From contig JAUJNL010000035.1 of NCBI GenBank assembly GCA_030448185.1, positions 1-59,646 on the forward strand: DNA of 59,646 bases, written 5' to 3'. This DNA comes from Cytophagales bacterium (GTDB lineage: Bacteria > Bacteroidota > Bacteroidia > Cytophagales > 172606-1). This document shows, piece by piece, positions 45,332-54,298 of the stretch (position 1 is the stretch's first letter; each line of letters opens with the position of its first letter). The translations under genes were made by a program, and so were the position numbers. Under the pieces are notes generated by a model. That model saw only the letters and a program-made list of their open reading frames with translations. It ran no database searches and was not told the DNA's origin.

Positions 45332-45490
45332 ATGAAACTACTCCTCACAGCGCTGCTTATTACCGCAGTTACGGGTACGCCTGCCGTGCGAGCTCAAAAG
45401 CGAAGCCTTACCACTGAGCTTACCCCGGCTGACCCGTATTACCAACCAATCCCTGAGCCAGTAAGTACGACAGCTTTAATGACTGGCTGA
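45332..45490 (+). pseudogene. Truncated N terminus of a TPR-CHAT paralogue
   Basis: A 52-codon frame starting with a signal peptide (MKLLLTALLITAVTGTPAVR) nearly the same as that of the TPR-CHAT protein at 50096 (MKLLLAALLITVVNATVPAQ), with a homologous upstream region. It ends at a TGA; no TPR or CHAT sequence follows before the TIR gene. It is probably the leftover of a duplicated copy. Confidence 0.5.
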
Positions 45491-45591
45491 GAAGGCTGTA
45501 TTTTAGTATCATTGCCGCCAAAATGCAGTCAAGCCATACACCCGTACCCGCTAAAATCCACTCTCCGTGCCCATGATTGCCCATAACCGTT

Positions 45592-48127
45592 ATGGAACAA
45601 CGCTTCAATCTATTTCTTTCCTATAACCACCAAAACCAGCCGGAAGTCCAACGCATTGCCCAGCGGTTACGTGAAGCTGGGTTCGATACCTCGCGTCAGC
45701 TTTTTTTGACGTGGACAACCTTACACCCGGAGACGAATGGGTGAAGGAGATTGAACGAGCCCTGAGCCAAAGCCGGGCTTGCCTGGTTTTTATCGGTCCG
45801 CAGGGCATCGGGGGCTGGCAGCACAAGGAAGTGCTGAAAGCGGTCAACCAGTGCGTCGGCTCCAAGGGCGCGTACCGGATCATCCCCGTGATGCTGCCGC
45901 ACGAAAACCGGAGCCTGGTCAAAAGCCTACCCTGGTTTCTGGCCGATTACCAGTGGGTGGAGTTTACTGACCCAGCCGACATGGTCGGTTTCGGCCAACT
46001 GTTTGACGGCATCCGGAAAAGCGAAAACGGCACCATCGTCCTCAAACCGGGGAGAATCCCCTATAAAGGCCTGAGTTATTTTGAGGTGCAGGACGCACTT
46101 TCTTCTTCGGCCGCACCTACGACCTCAACTGGGTTTTTTATAAGAAGCTGCGCTTGAGTGCCCGTACCTTCACCGACCGCTTCCTGGCCGTGGTAGGCGA
46201 CTCGGGCAGCGCAAATCTTCCTTTGTGCGGGCGGGTATCCTGGCTGCCCTGTGGCCGGCAAATACGCGGGTAGTGAGACCTGGAAACAAGTCATTACCAC
46301 CCTGCTGACCAGCCGCTGCTCAAACTATCCACTGCCCTGGCGCGGGAAGGCATTATCCCGGATTCGGCGGCTTCTGATGAAAAGGCCTGGAAAGACAAAG
46401 ACCATCTGCGGCGGGCAGCGGAAATTTACCACGAGCAATTTGTGCTGTTTGTTGACCAATTTGAAGAAGTGCTGACGCAGTGCAGGGACGAAAGCGAACG
46501 GCAGGCCTACCTCGACAACCTGACTGCGGCGGCCAAATCGGGGCGGGTGCTGCTGCTGCTGACGCTGCGTTCGGATTTTTACGCCTCTTTTGCCCGCTAC
46601 AAAACCTTTGCCGACACGCTGGAGAGCAACAACTACACCCTCTCCGGCCTCAATTACGCCGAGGGTAATGCCGACTGGGAACGCTACCTGAAAGACATGA
46701 TCCACAAGCCGGCGCAGCTGGCCGGCGTGACGGTGGAGAAGCAGCTTACCGAACGCATCACCGACGAGCTGAAAGTGGTAAAGGGGCTGCTGCCGGTTTT
46801 GCAAATGACGCTGACTGGTCTGTGGAAGGACTGACTGACCCTGGCTGCCCTGACCCTGCGTGACTACGAACAGCTTTCGGGCAATAAAGGCATTGCGGGC
46901 ATCATTGAAAAGAAGGCCGAAGCGGTGTACAACGCCTACACGGCCCATGACACCGACGACCAGAAAGCGACCCTGCTCAAAGCTATTTTCCTTCGCCTGG
47001 TGGAGGTGACCGAGGCGCAGGAAGACGTGCGGAAAACCGTGAAGAAGGAAGACCTGGCTGGGGAACTGGCCGGCCGCTACCCTGGGGAGGCGGTAAACGG
47101 GGCCCTGGACTTTCTGGCCAGCGAAGAAGCCCGGCTGCTGCGGGTGCGGCGCGACGAACAGCAGCAAGTGTGGGTGGAAGTGGTGCACGAAGTACTGATC
47201 CGCCGGTGGGGGCAGTTGCAGGGCTGGGTAAAAGACCGGCGGAAGCCCTGCGCTACAAATCCGCGCTGGAGCGGGACGTAGCCGAATGGAAAGACAACGG
47301 AAAGCATCCCGCCTATTTCTACACGGGCAAAAAAACAGCGGGACGCCGAAAAATGGATGCGCGACAACCCCGATTTGCTAACGGGGCGATGGAGACGTTT
47401 TTCCGGGAAACGGCAAAACCGGCTACAGAAAAGGAGAAACAAGATCCTGCTTGCGGCGGGGATAATGGCCGTGCTGGGTATAGCAGGTTGGCAACTAGGC
47501 GATTACCTCAAGTGCGAAACCTGCGCCCTTGCTAAAAAATACCGGGCCAAGGGCCTGAAGCGGGCGGACGTACGTTTTATCGAGATTAACCATGATTCGG
47601 ATCTGGAGAGTCTACACTGTTTTCAGCAGTTGGACTCGCTCCGGCTTAAAGCGCTAACTGTTTCAGATCTTAACCAGTTGGGTAACCTAAAGGAACTGAA
47701 TAATTTGTCGATAGCATCTTGTGGTAATTTACGGATGTATCCGTCCTTAAAGACTTGTCGCAGCTTACCAGCCTGAGCTGTCCTATTTAGATAACCCCTC
47801 CGGGATGTATCCGTCCTTAAAGACTTGCCGCAGCTTATCAGCCTGGAGCTGTCCTATTTAGATAACCTCCGGGATGTATCCGGCCTTAAAGGCTTGCCGC
47901 AGCTTACCAGCCTGGAGCAGTACAATTTACCTGTCTCGGATGTATCCGTCCTTAAAGGCTTGCCGCAGCTTACTTCCTTGACGCTGTCCGATTTAGATTT
48001 AGATAGCCTCCGGGATGTATCCGGCCTTAAAGGCTTGCCGCAGCTTACCAGCCTGGAGCTGTACAGTTTAGATAACCTCAAAAGTCTGGCGGGCATTGAA
48101 AAAATAACCGGCTTGCAGCGTTTATAA
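45592..48127 (+). pseudogene. Decayed TIR-nSTAND-transmembrane-LRR gene
   Basis: Starts with a TIR-like domain (MEQRFNLFLSYNHQNQPEVQ), shifts near 45705, then continues DEWVKEIERALSQSRACLVF and GGWQHKEVLKAV. The nSTAND1 signature PYKGLSYFEVQDAL precedes a damaged Walker A (near 46205, one G lost from the GSGKSS codons). Walker B (FVLFVDQFEEVLT) is at 46440, in a frame shifted again. A TGA interrupts an otherwise unbroken frame at 46832. After the STAND arm (VVHEVLIRRWGQLQGW) comes a membrane helix (KILLAAGIMAVLGIAGW), then LRR repeats of about 23 residues (DVSGLKGLPQLTSLEL) to 48127, also frame-broken near 47775. It is the same architecture class as the 27.8-34.5 kb operon, but TIR and STAND are fused and anchored. 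Confidence 0.75.
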
Positions 48128-48358
48128 TTGAGAATAAACCCGCATGGAGAAGCGATATTGAAAAAATACGCCGGCATTGCCCGGCTGTACAATAGAATTC
48201 ACTGAATTCTAGCGTTCCTGCGTCACTTACTAAAGAGTACGCTGTTGTTGGCTGTTTTTCTTTTGGGAAACCGCTGGCCTGTTATCCAGCAGCAATTTTA
48301 TTTTTCCTCCCTGTTAAAAGGGCGATACTAAGCAGGAGGTATGAAGTAGGAGGTATGA

Positions 48359-48395
48359 AGTAAGCTGATAAGTATTTGATGATTATCAGCTTACT
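48359..48395 (+). terminator. Hairpin downstream of the decayed LRR gene
   Basis: Arms AGTAAGCTGATAA (48359-48371) and TTATCAGCTTACT (48383-48395), 13 bp each, perfect, loop of 11. Preceded by a direct repeat of AGGAGGTATGAAGT. Possible terminator, though the distance to the last stop (230 bp) is large. Confidence 0.45.
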
Positions 48396-48442
48396 ATTTG
48401 TCTATTTGTGGAATGCCAAAGTACTTTTGCTCGGCTACTTAA

Positions 48443-48632
48443 TACTACTTTAACACTTTAGATAGGTGTATGACAAATTGCAGATGTTCATCCGCATTTA
48501 GCTTCGCTGAGATAGTTGTAATGCGGATGGCGGAGTTCAGCATTTAAATGTTGTTAAAGGGTTCCGCATTGCAAATGCGGAACAACCAGACAACCAAAGG
48601 TTATACGTATGATCTAAAGTGTTAAAGTAGTA
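48443..48632. mobile_element. MITE-like element, copy 2 (inverted relative to copy 1)
   Basis: A 186-bp element with the same perfect terminal repeats CTACTTTAACACTTTAGAT and TA on both sides. Here the flank also matches as TTAA on both sides. The interior is the reverse complement of copy 1 with minor differences (GTTGTTCCGCATTTGCAATG-type palindromes; the ATACGTATAACC sub-terminal block). Non-coding. Confidence 0.82.
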
Positions 48633-49130
48633 TTAAATATCCCAATGTAAATGGGTTGTCGTATAAGTAGTCCTGCTACTGTGGAGCCATCCCTGTCACG
48701 CCCGGCTGTTTAGCCTACCTGCCGGGCCAAGCCGCTTCGTTGAAGTAATAGGATGAAAATGGCAGGATTCGGAAGGGGCAGTCCGGGTTCACCGGGAGTA
48801 GATTCGTAGCTTTCGAGGGTATGCTATTGGTATGCGTACCCAAGCCTGCTTGCTCCCGGACTGGTTTCAGGGGAAGACAACGGCTGAGCAGTAGCCGTCA
48901 GCCGTTGTTACCAATCCCATCCTTTCGTCACTACCGGGCAGTTACCTTTATTCAGGAGGAAAACATTTTACCAGAATAAGTAAGATAGCCGGTCTGGCGG
49001 GTGCGTTCTTGTAAGGTTCATCCAGTTTCGTCCAGCCTGACAATGATGCTGCAAGCGTCCATTCCTTCCACTTCGAACATACTAGAACCGGAAACAAAGC
49101 TACCTCAAATGACTGACCATAATCAATAAC
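48633..49130. other. Intergenic region, no gene seen
   Basis: About 500 bp without a convincing frame. A perfect 11-bp-arm hairpin (ACAACGGCTGA at 48877-48887 with TCAGCCGTTGT at 48898-48908) is the only structure noticed. Confidence 0.45.
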
Positions 49131-49562
49131 TTATTTGGAAGCCCGCCAGATAGTATCGTCTGCATCTATCTCTAATTGATTGTTCTTGACCGTACCTATC
49201 TGCTGCCCCCTTTCGGACAATACAACGGTACCGTCTTGCTGACGTGCTACCGTAAATTCTCCAAGGCTCTCCGTTTCCCGTTGTCCGCTAATACTTAGTG
49301 TGAGTGCGATGCTTACGGTGGTTGGATTCACCTTGTTTACCTGAAAGGTGGCGGAAATGCCATTTTGGGGCAGGGTTATGGCCTGGGCACCGTCTACTTT
49401 TATGTAAGTGACATTGTAGGTACCTGCGATACTGGAAGCTACATCCGGATCAACTTTTTCGTCCTTATCCTTGTCAAATAAGCCGCAACCGTTGAGGAAG
49501 AGCGTGCAGCAAACAGTTGCAATCAGCAAAGCGGGTCTGAAGGACTTTTTAATAGTGTTCAT
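49131..49562 (-). CDS. Small exported lipoprotein
   Basis: A 143-residue protein with a lipoprotein signal (MNTIKKSFRPALLIATVCCT, lipobox LNGC at residues 23-26). An acidic linker (DKDKDEKVDPD) is followed by a beta-rich domain (AGTYNVTYIKVDGAQAITLP, TVSIALTLSISGQRETESLG) of the lipocalin-like type common in Bacteroidota. Its substrate is unknown. The 24-nt promoter element lies 55 nt upstream, so it probably belongs to the ECF sigma regulon. The frame is intact. Confidence 0.78.
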   Translation of the reverse strand: MNTIKKSFRPALLIATVCCTLFLNGCGLFDKDKDEKVDPDVASSIAGTYNVTYIKVDGAQAITLPQNGISATFQVNKVNPTTVSIALTLSISGQRETESLGEFTVARQQDGTVVLSERGQQIGTVKNNQLEIDADDTIWRASK

Positions 49563-49616
49563 GCGTAATAGTGATTAGAGGTTGTAATTGGGTTAAGTGT
49601 TGATTTACACCTCTTG

Positions 49617-49640
49617 GTTGCCGGCCAGGAAGAATGTCAC
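49617..49640 (-). promoter_or_regulatory. Shared 24-nt promoter element, lipoprotein gene
   Basis: Reads GTGACATTC at its 5' end and CCGGCAAC at its 3' end on the minus strand; 55 nt before the start codon. Confidence 0.6.
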
Positions 49641-49752
49641 CGGCGGGATAGAAAAATTTTTGAAGCAGCCAGGGCAAACAGACAAAATAAATTTTTCAGA
49701 TAAACACCAATAATCCGCCTACAACATGATAAAAAAGGCCTCTTTTAGGAAA

Positions 49753-49770
49753 ATACCTAAGAATGGGTAT
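49753..49770. promoter_or_regulatory. Dyad ATACCTA-N4-TGGGTAT, copy 5
   Basis: Inverted repeat with one mismatch, spacer AGAA, followed by TTTTTTGGCCGTTAC as in copy 4. It lies in the divergent region between the lipoprotein gene and the TPR-CHAT gene. Confidence 0.5.
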
Positions 49771-50095
49771 TTTTTGGCCGTTACAAGTTTTCTAATTTAG
49801 ATTTTGGCTAAGTCAGATGGGTTTCTTCTACCGTGTTCCCGGTGAGGAGAGACTTTTTGCTCGAAGCTTTCCGGGTCATTAATAGACTTGTTTGGGTTTG
49901 TTTTTCAAATACTTACGTATTTCAAACATCTACCCCCTAATCCCGCCTGATCTTAGGGGGTGGACTACAGATTTGTAATTCCCCTCCTTAAAGAAAGAGG
50001 GCCAGAGGTGGTTGACTTATTAACTAATTGATAGACAAATAAGAACGAGTCTAATAGTTGATGGATAATCGTCCTTACTCATTCCCCTAAAAACG

Positions 50096-53000
50096 ATGAA
50101 ACTCCTTCTCGCTGCCTTACTCATTACGGTGGTTAATGCCACAGTGCCAGCTCAGGAAAGTAGCCTTGTCGCCGACACTACCCTGGCCCGTAAGTGGTAC
50201 CACCAGGCATTGACCTTGCAGAAGAGCGGGAAGTTCGACAGTTCTAATGCGTTGCTGAGGAAAGCCCTCGTCCTGTATGGGCAGCATCAGCAATGGGCCC
50301 AGCAATTGAATTGCGAAAACAGGATCACTTTTAACCTCATTCAGTTAGGCCAACATGAGCAGGCATTGCAGCAGGCCCACCGGATCTTAACAGCAAGCGT
50401 GGCCCGGCTGGGGGAAGATAATGTGATAGAAGCGGGTGCTTACCATTCTATAGGCATCGCATACCATTACCAGGGCGAGTATGGTCAAGCCTTGGAATAC
50501 TACCACAAAGCGCTGCGGATAAAACGTAAGCGACTCGGCGACGCCCATCCAGAAGTAGCCAGTTCCTACAACAATATGGGCATCCTGTCGGATGCAAAAG
50601 GTGAGTACGAGCAAGCCATAGCATACTACCAGAAAGCCCTGTTAATTGATACTAAAACGCACGGTGAAGCTCATCCTTACGTAGCGGATACGCATGAAAA
50701 TGCAGGCAACCTGTATTTCCATCAGGGCAAGTACAGCAAAGCCTTGGAGTATCACCAGAAAGCCCTCCGGATCAGACTCAATACACTCGGCGACGCTCAT
50801 CCTGATGTAGCTAACACTTACAATAATTTAGGGATTGTATACGACGAGCAAGGCGAATACGATAAAGCCCTGGAGTATTATCAACAGGCCTCGGAGATAC
50901 ACCTCAAATCAGGGGATGAAACCAATCTCATGTCAGCCTATACACTCAATAACATAGGGGCGGCCTACCGTAATAAAGGCGAACCCGGCCAAGCCCTGAA
51001 ATACCTCCAGAAAGCATTGCAGATAAAACGTAAAGTACTAGGTGAGTTGCATCCAACAGTAGGGGAAACGTATTTGAATATAAGCAGTGTGCACGGGGAT
51101 GAAGGCGAACATGACCAGGCACTGGAGTACTTACAGAAAGCCTTGCTTATTGCCACTAAAGCCTTGGGTGAAACCAATCCAAATGTAGCCTATGCACTTA
51201 ATAATATAGGCGTTGCCTATCAGAACAAAGGCCGGTATGACCAGGCACTAGAGTACTTACAGAAAGCCTTACAGGTAAGAATTACAGCCTTAGGCGCCCT
51301 GCATCCGGATGTAGCCGCCTCCTACAATAATGTAGGGAGTGTATACCTTGCTAAAGGCGAGTATGCTAAGGCGTTAGTAAACTACCACCAAGCGATTATT
51401 GCCAATGTGCCCACCTTCCAGGACACGTTAGTGGCCCGTAACCCTACCCTGGCTGTTCGAGCCAATTATTACTTGAATGGCAGCCTCTTGCTTACTTCTT
51501 TGCAAGGTAAAGCCCGGGTTCTAAGTCAACAAGCTGCTACCACCAATTCCCTTCACAACCTAACGCTAGCTTACCAAACGCTCCTGGTGGCCGACACGGT
51601 AGCCCAGCAAGTGTTCCACAGTCACTCCAGTGAGCCGGACAAAATTACCTTTCTTACGCAAGCCGGGCAGGTCTACCAACAAGCCCTGTCGACCAGTCTC
51701 CAGCTGCACCAACGCACCCGGCAGCAGCCGTACTTAGACCAAGCCTTTTACTTTGCCAGCCGGAGCAAGGCCAGCGTACTGTCAGCCTCGCTGGCTGAAT
51801 CGAAGGCTAAAACCTTTGCCGGTATCCCTGATTCCCTACTCACCCAGGACCAGCAATTGAAAGTCCAGCAGACTCGCTACCAGCAAAAGCTAGCCGCAGA
51901 ACTTGCCAAAGGCCAAGCATTAGACAGCGCTAAGCTCTTCCACTACCAAAGTAAACTCTTTACGGCTCACCGCCAGCAGGACAGCTTGATGGCTTACTTT
52001 GAGCAGCACTACCCGGATTATTATCAACTCAAGTACAAGTCCACTCCCGTCAGCTACCGGCAACTGCAGCAGCAGTTAGACAAGCAGATTGCCCTAGTCG
52101 AGTACGTACTGGGCGATACTATTTTGCATGTGCTCACCCTGACCCGTACAACAGTTGATGTTACCACTACTCGCATCGATAGCAGCTTTCGCCGGCAGCT
52201 AGCGGCTTTTCGCAAGAGTATACTCACTCAGGACCAAGGACTCTACCGGGCTACGGCTTACCGGCTCTTTGCCCAACTCTGGCCCAAAACCTTACCCAAA
52301 GCCATCCAACAAGTTGTCATTATCCCTGATGGAGAACTGACTACCTTGCCCTTCGAGGCTTTGCTCACCAGTACCCCGGAACAAATCAGGAGCAAGCCTG
52401 ATTACTTATTAAACCACTACTCAGTAAGCTACGCCTACTCGGCCAGCTTGCTCTATGAGCAGTTAACCCAACCCCAGGCCGTGGCTAAGAAACCACATCT
52501 CCTGGCCTTAGCCCCCGTGTTTACTAACTCGCACATCCGTCGGCCAGCCGTATCTACCCGGGCAGTACTCCTTCGTAATCAACCCGGCCCTGAGCCCCGG
52601 CTCCTTGCCCCAGCAGCCTCAGCCGCGTTGGGGAACCGGGTCGACGCTTCCCGTAGTGCTACTCCGGCCAAGACTACATCTGTTGCCGTAAGAAGGGAAG
52701 CTAGCTTGCCTTCAGCAGCCGGATCGCTGCGAGGCAGCGTACTGGAAGGCGAGCATGTAGTCCCCCTGCCGGCCACCGAAGCGGAAGTGCAGGCCATTGC
52801 TGGGTTGTTCAGGGCCAAAGGCGGACAAGCGCAAGTCTATACTCATCGGGAAGCTAGGGAGGAGCAGGTAAAAACGCAGGATTTGTCAAAATACTCCTAC
52901 CTGCATCTAGCCACCCACGGCTTTGTCAACGAGCAAGCGCCGGAGTTGTCCGGCTTACTGCTAGCCCAGGATTCGACCAGTCAGGAGGACGGTGTGCTCT

Positions 53001-53326
53001 ATAGCGGCGAAATCTACAACCTGCAGCTGAACGCCCAGCTAGTAACTCTCTCGGCTTGTGAGACGGGCTTGGGCAAGCTAGCCCGGGGCGAAGGGCTGAT
53101 TGGACTGACCAGGGCCTTACTCTTTGCGGGGGCTGGTAGTGTGAATGTCTCCCTGTGGAAAGTGCCCGACCAGTCTACAGCTTTGCTTATGAGGCGGTTC
53201 TACAAACACTTGCTCCAAGGTAAGTCTAAGCCCGAAGCTTTGCAGATAGCCAAGCGTTGGCTGGGAAAGCAACCAGCCTACGACCATCCTTTCTACTGGG
53301 GCCCTTTCATACTAGTAGGCTGGTAG
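50096..53326 (+). CDS. Exported TPR-CHAT protease
   Basis: A 1,076-residue protein. A signal peptide (MKLLLAALLITVVNATVPAQ) is followed by eight 42-residue TPRs of kinesin-light-chain type from about residue 105 to 440 (AHPDVANTYNNLGIVYDEQG, EYDKALEYYQQASEI). A helical middle region follows, then a C-terminal CHAT domain. CHAT is a caspase-like cysteine peptidase; catalytic His941 is in HLATHGF and Cys988 in LSACETGLG. GEGLIGLTRALLFAGAGSVN, SLWKVPDQST and FYWGPFILVGW are the family's closing motifs. The signal peptide places it outside the cytoplasm, unlike the craspase-type CHAT in CRISPR systems. A low-complexity Ala/Arg stretch at about 815-880 separates the helices from CHAT. The frame is intact. 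Confidence 0.88.
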   Translation: MKLLLAALLITVVNATVPAQESSLVADTTLARKWYHQALTLQKSGKFDSSNALLRKALVLYGQHQQWAQQLNCENRITFNLIQLGQHEQALQQAHRILTASVARLGEDNVIEAGAYHSIGIAYHYQGEYGQALEYYHKALRIKRKRLGDAHPEVASSYNNMGILSDAKGEYEQAIAYYQKALLIDTKTHGEAHPYVADTHENAGNLYFHQGKYSKALEYHQKALRIRLNTLGDAHPDVANTYNNLGIVYDEQGEYDKALEYYQQASEIHLKSGDETNLMSAYTLNNIGAAYRNKGEPGQALKYLQKALQIKRKVLGELHPTVGETYLNISSVHGDEGEHDQALEYLQKALLIATKALGETNPNVAYALNNIGVAYQNKGRYDQALEYLQKALQVRITALGALHPDVAASYNNVGSVYLAKGEYAKALVNYHQAIIANVPTFQDTLVARNPTLAVRANYYLNGSLLLTSLQGKARVLSQQAATTNSLHNLTLAYQTLLVADTVAQQVFHSHSSEPDKITFLTQAGQVYQQALSTSLQLHQRTRQQPYLDQAFYFASRSKASVLSASLAESKAKTFAGIPDSLLTQDQQLKVQQTRYQQKLAAELAKGQALDSAKLFHYQSKLFTAHRQQDSLMAYFEQHYPDYYQLKYKSTPVSYRQLQQQLDKQIALVEYVLGDTILHVLTLTRTTVDVTTTRIDSSFRRQLAAFRKSILTQDQGLYRATAYRLFAQLWPKTLPKAIQQVVIIPDGELTTLPFEALLTSTPEQIRSKPDYLLNHYSVSYAYSASLLYEQLTQPQAVAKKPHLLALAPVFTNSHIRRPAVSTRAVLLRNQPGPEPRLLAPAASAALGNRVDASRSATPAKTTSVAVRREASLPSAAGSLRGSVLEGEHVVPLPATEAEVQAIAGLFRAKGGQAQVYTHREAREEQVKTQDLSKYSYLHLATHGFVNEQAPELSGLLLAQDSTSQEDGVLYSGEIYNLQLNAQLVTLSACETGLGKLARGEGLIGLTRALLFAGAGSVNVSLWKVPDQSTALLMRRFYKHLLQGKSKPEALQIAKRWLGKQPAYDHPFYWGPFILVGW

Positions 53327-53416
53327 GGAAGCAAATCAGGGAGTCACCCCGATTCTCACTATTGAAATCATCCTCCACTAGAAGTGGTCTATGTTCTGAT
53401 ATTGAGGATTAAAACT

Positions 53417-54058
53417 CTACGATTGGGGATGAATGACAAAGCTGAAGCTAGTTAATGAATAATTTATATCCACCTTTACACAGCGTCCATGCTGGTAGGT
53501 ATAATAGTGTTTCTTACCATCAGGCATAAGCAACTCGTAGGTTTGGGACGTGACTTGACGTACTGGTACGAATTGTCCCAGCCGCTCAGAAAAGACTTTT
53601 GTGAGGTTCGCCGGCTCAGTAAAGAAGAGCAAAGCCAGGCTGTGGTGAATGTCTTCGGCTGACAAGACTTTCTTATCATTGCGCGTTGTCATAAAGTAAT
53701 GGTGGCCCTCTGCATGGATACAGACGTAATTCCGTTCCTTGGTATTGAGGGATTCCTGACTCATGGCCTTTACCAGTCTTCCATTCTGGTACACATTCTC
53801 CAACACTACTTCCATATCAAAGCGGAAAATGCAATGGTACTGAGCTGAGCCTTTTATCAGGTAATAAATTATATCATTTTGCCGGATACGTTGGACATTC
53901 AGCAGACCAATTGTTTTGTTGTTCACTTTGACGTGATAATTAAGAGACTGGCTCCAAGCAGAACAATGCATAAAAAACAATCCTACTATGATCATAACAG
54001 CAGCCATTACCCAGCGTGGTGGTCTAAGCACTAAGTAGCTGACAGCAGTAGTTAGCAT
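53417..54058 (-). CDS. DUF6134-like exported protein
   Basis: A 213-residue protein with an N-terminal hydrophobic export segment (WVMAAVMIIVGLFFMHCSAW) and a beta-rich mature part (LNYHVKVNNKTIGLLNVQRI, FDMEVVLENVYQNGRLVKAM, KKHYYTYQHGRCVKVDINYS). The pattern matches the DUF6134 family of Bacteroidota envelope proteins, of unknown role. It carries the 24-nt promoter element 51 nt before the start. It converges with the TPR-CHAT gene 90 bp away. Confidence 0.68.
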   Translation of the reverse strand: MLTTAVSYLVLRPPRWVMAAVMIIVGLFFMHCSAWSQSLNYHVKVNNKTIGLLNVQRIRQNDIIYYLIKGSAQYHCIFRFDMEVVLENVYQNGRLVKAMSQESLNTKERNYVCIHAEGHHYFMTTRNDKKVLSAEDIHHSLALLFFTEPANLTKVFSERLGQFVPVRQVTSQTYELLMPDGKKHYYTYQHGRCVKVDINYSLTSFSFVIHPQS

Positions 54059-54108
54059 GGCTGTAAGGAGTTAACCAGGTTCAGGTTCAGTTCTGTATCA
54101 ATCACTTG

Positions 54109-54132
54109 GTTGCCAGCTGGGCGGAAGGTCAC
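54109..54132 (-). promoter_or_regulatory. Shared 24-nt promoter element, DUF6134-like gene
   Basis: Reads GTGACCTTCCG at its 5' end and TGGCAAC at its 3' end on the minus strand; 51 nt before the start codon. Confidence 0.6.
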
Positions 54133-54298
54133 TGAGCGGGCAGGTTTTTTTGAATTAACCCAAGCAGATGAGTATTCAGTTGCCCGGCTGACTCAAGGAG
54201 TAGCTTACCTTCCGCCCTGGCTCAGCAGCGCAGTCTTAGTATTCCTTCGTAGAAGTAGATAAACAAGTAGAATTAACTGATCAGTGGATGTCCTTTTG

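Noticed and set aside
46325..47188. Long minus-strand frame rich in His/Gln/Val
   Set aside because: Antisense shadow of the nSTAND coding sequence, whose Walker B and arm motifs are clear on the plus strand.
50096..53326. Craspase-type CHAT (CRISPR-associated) protease
   Set aside because: It has a signal peptide, and no gRAMP/Cas7-11 gene or CRISPR array is present.
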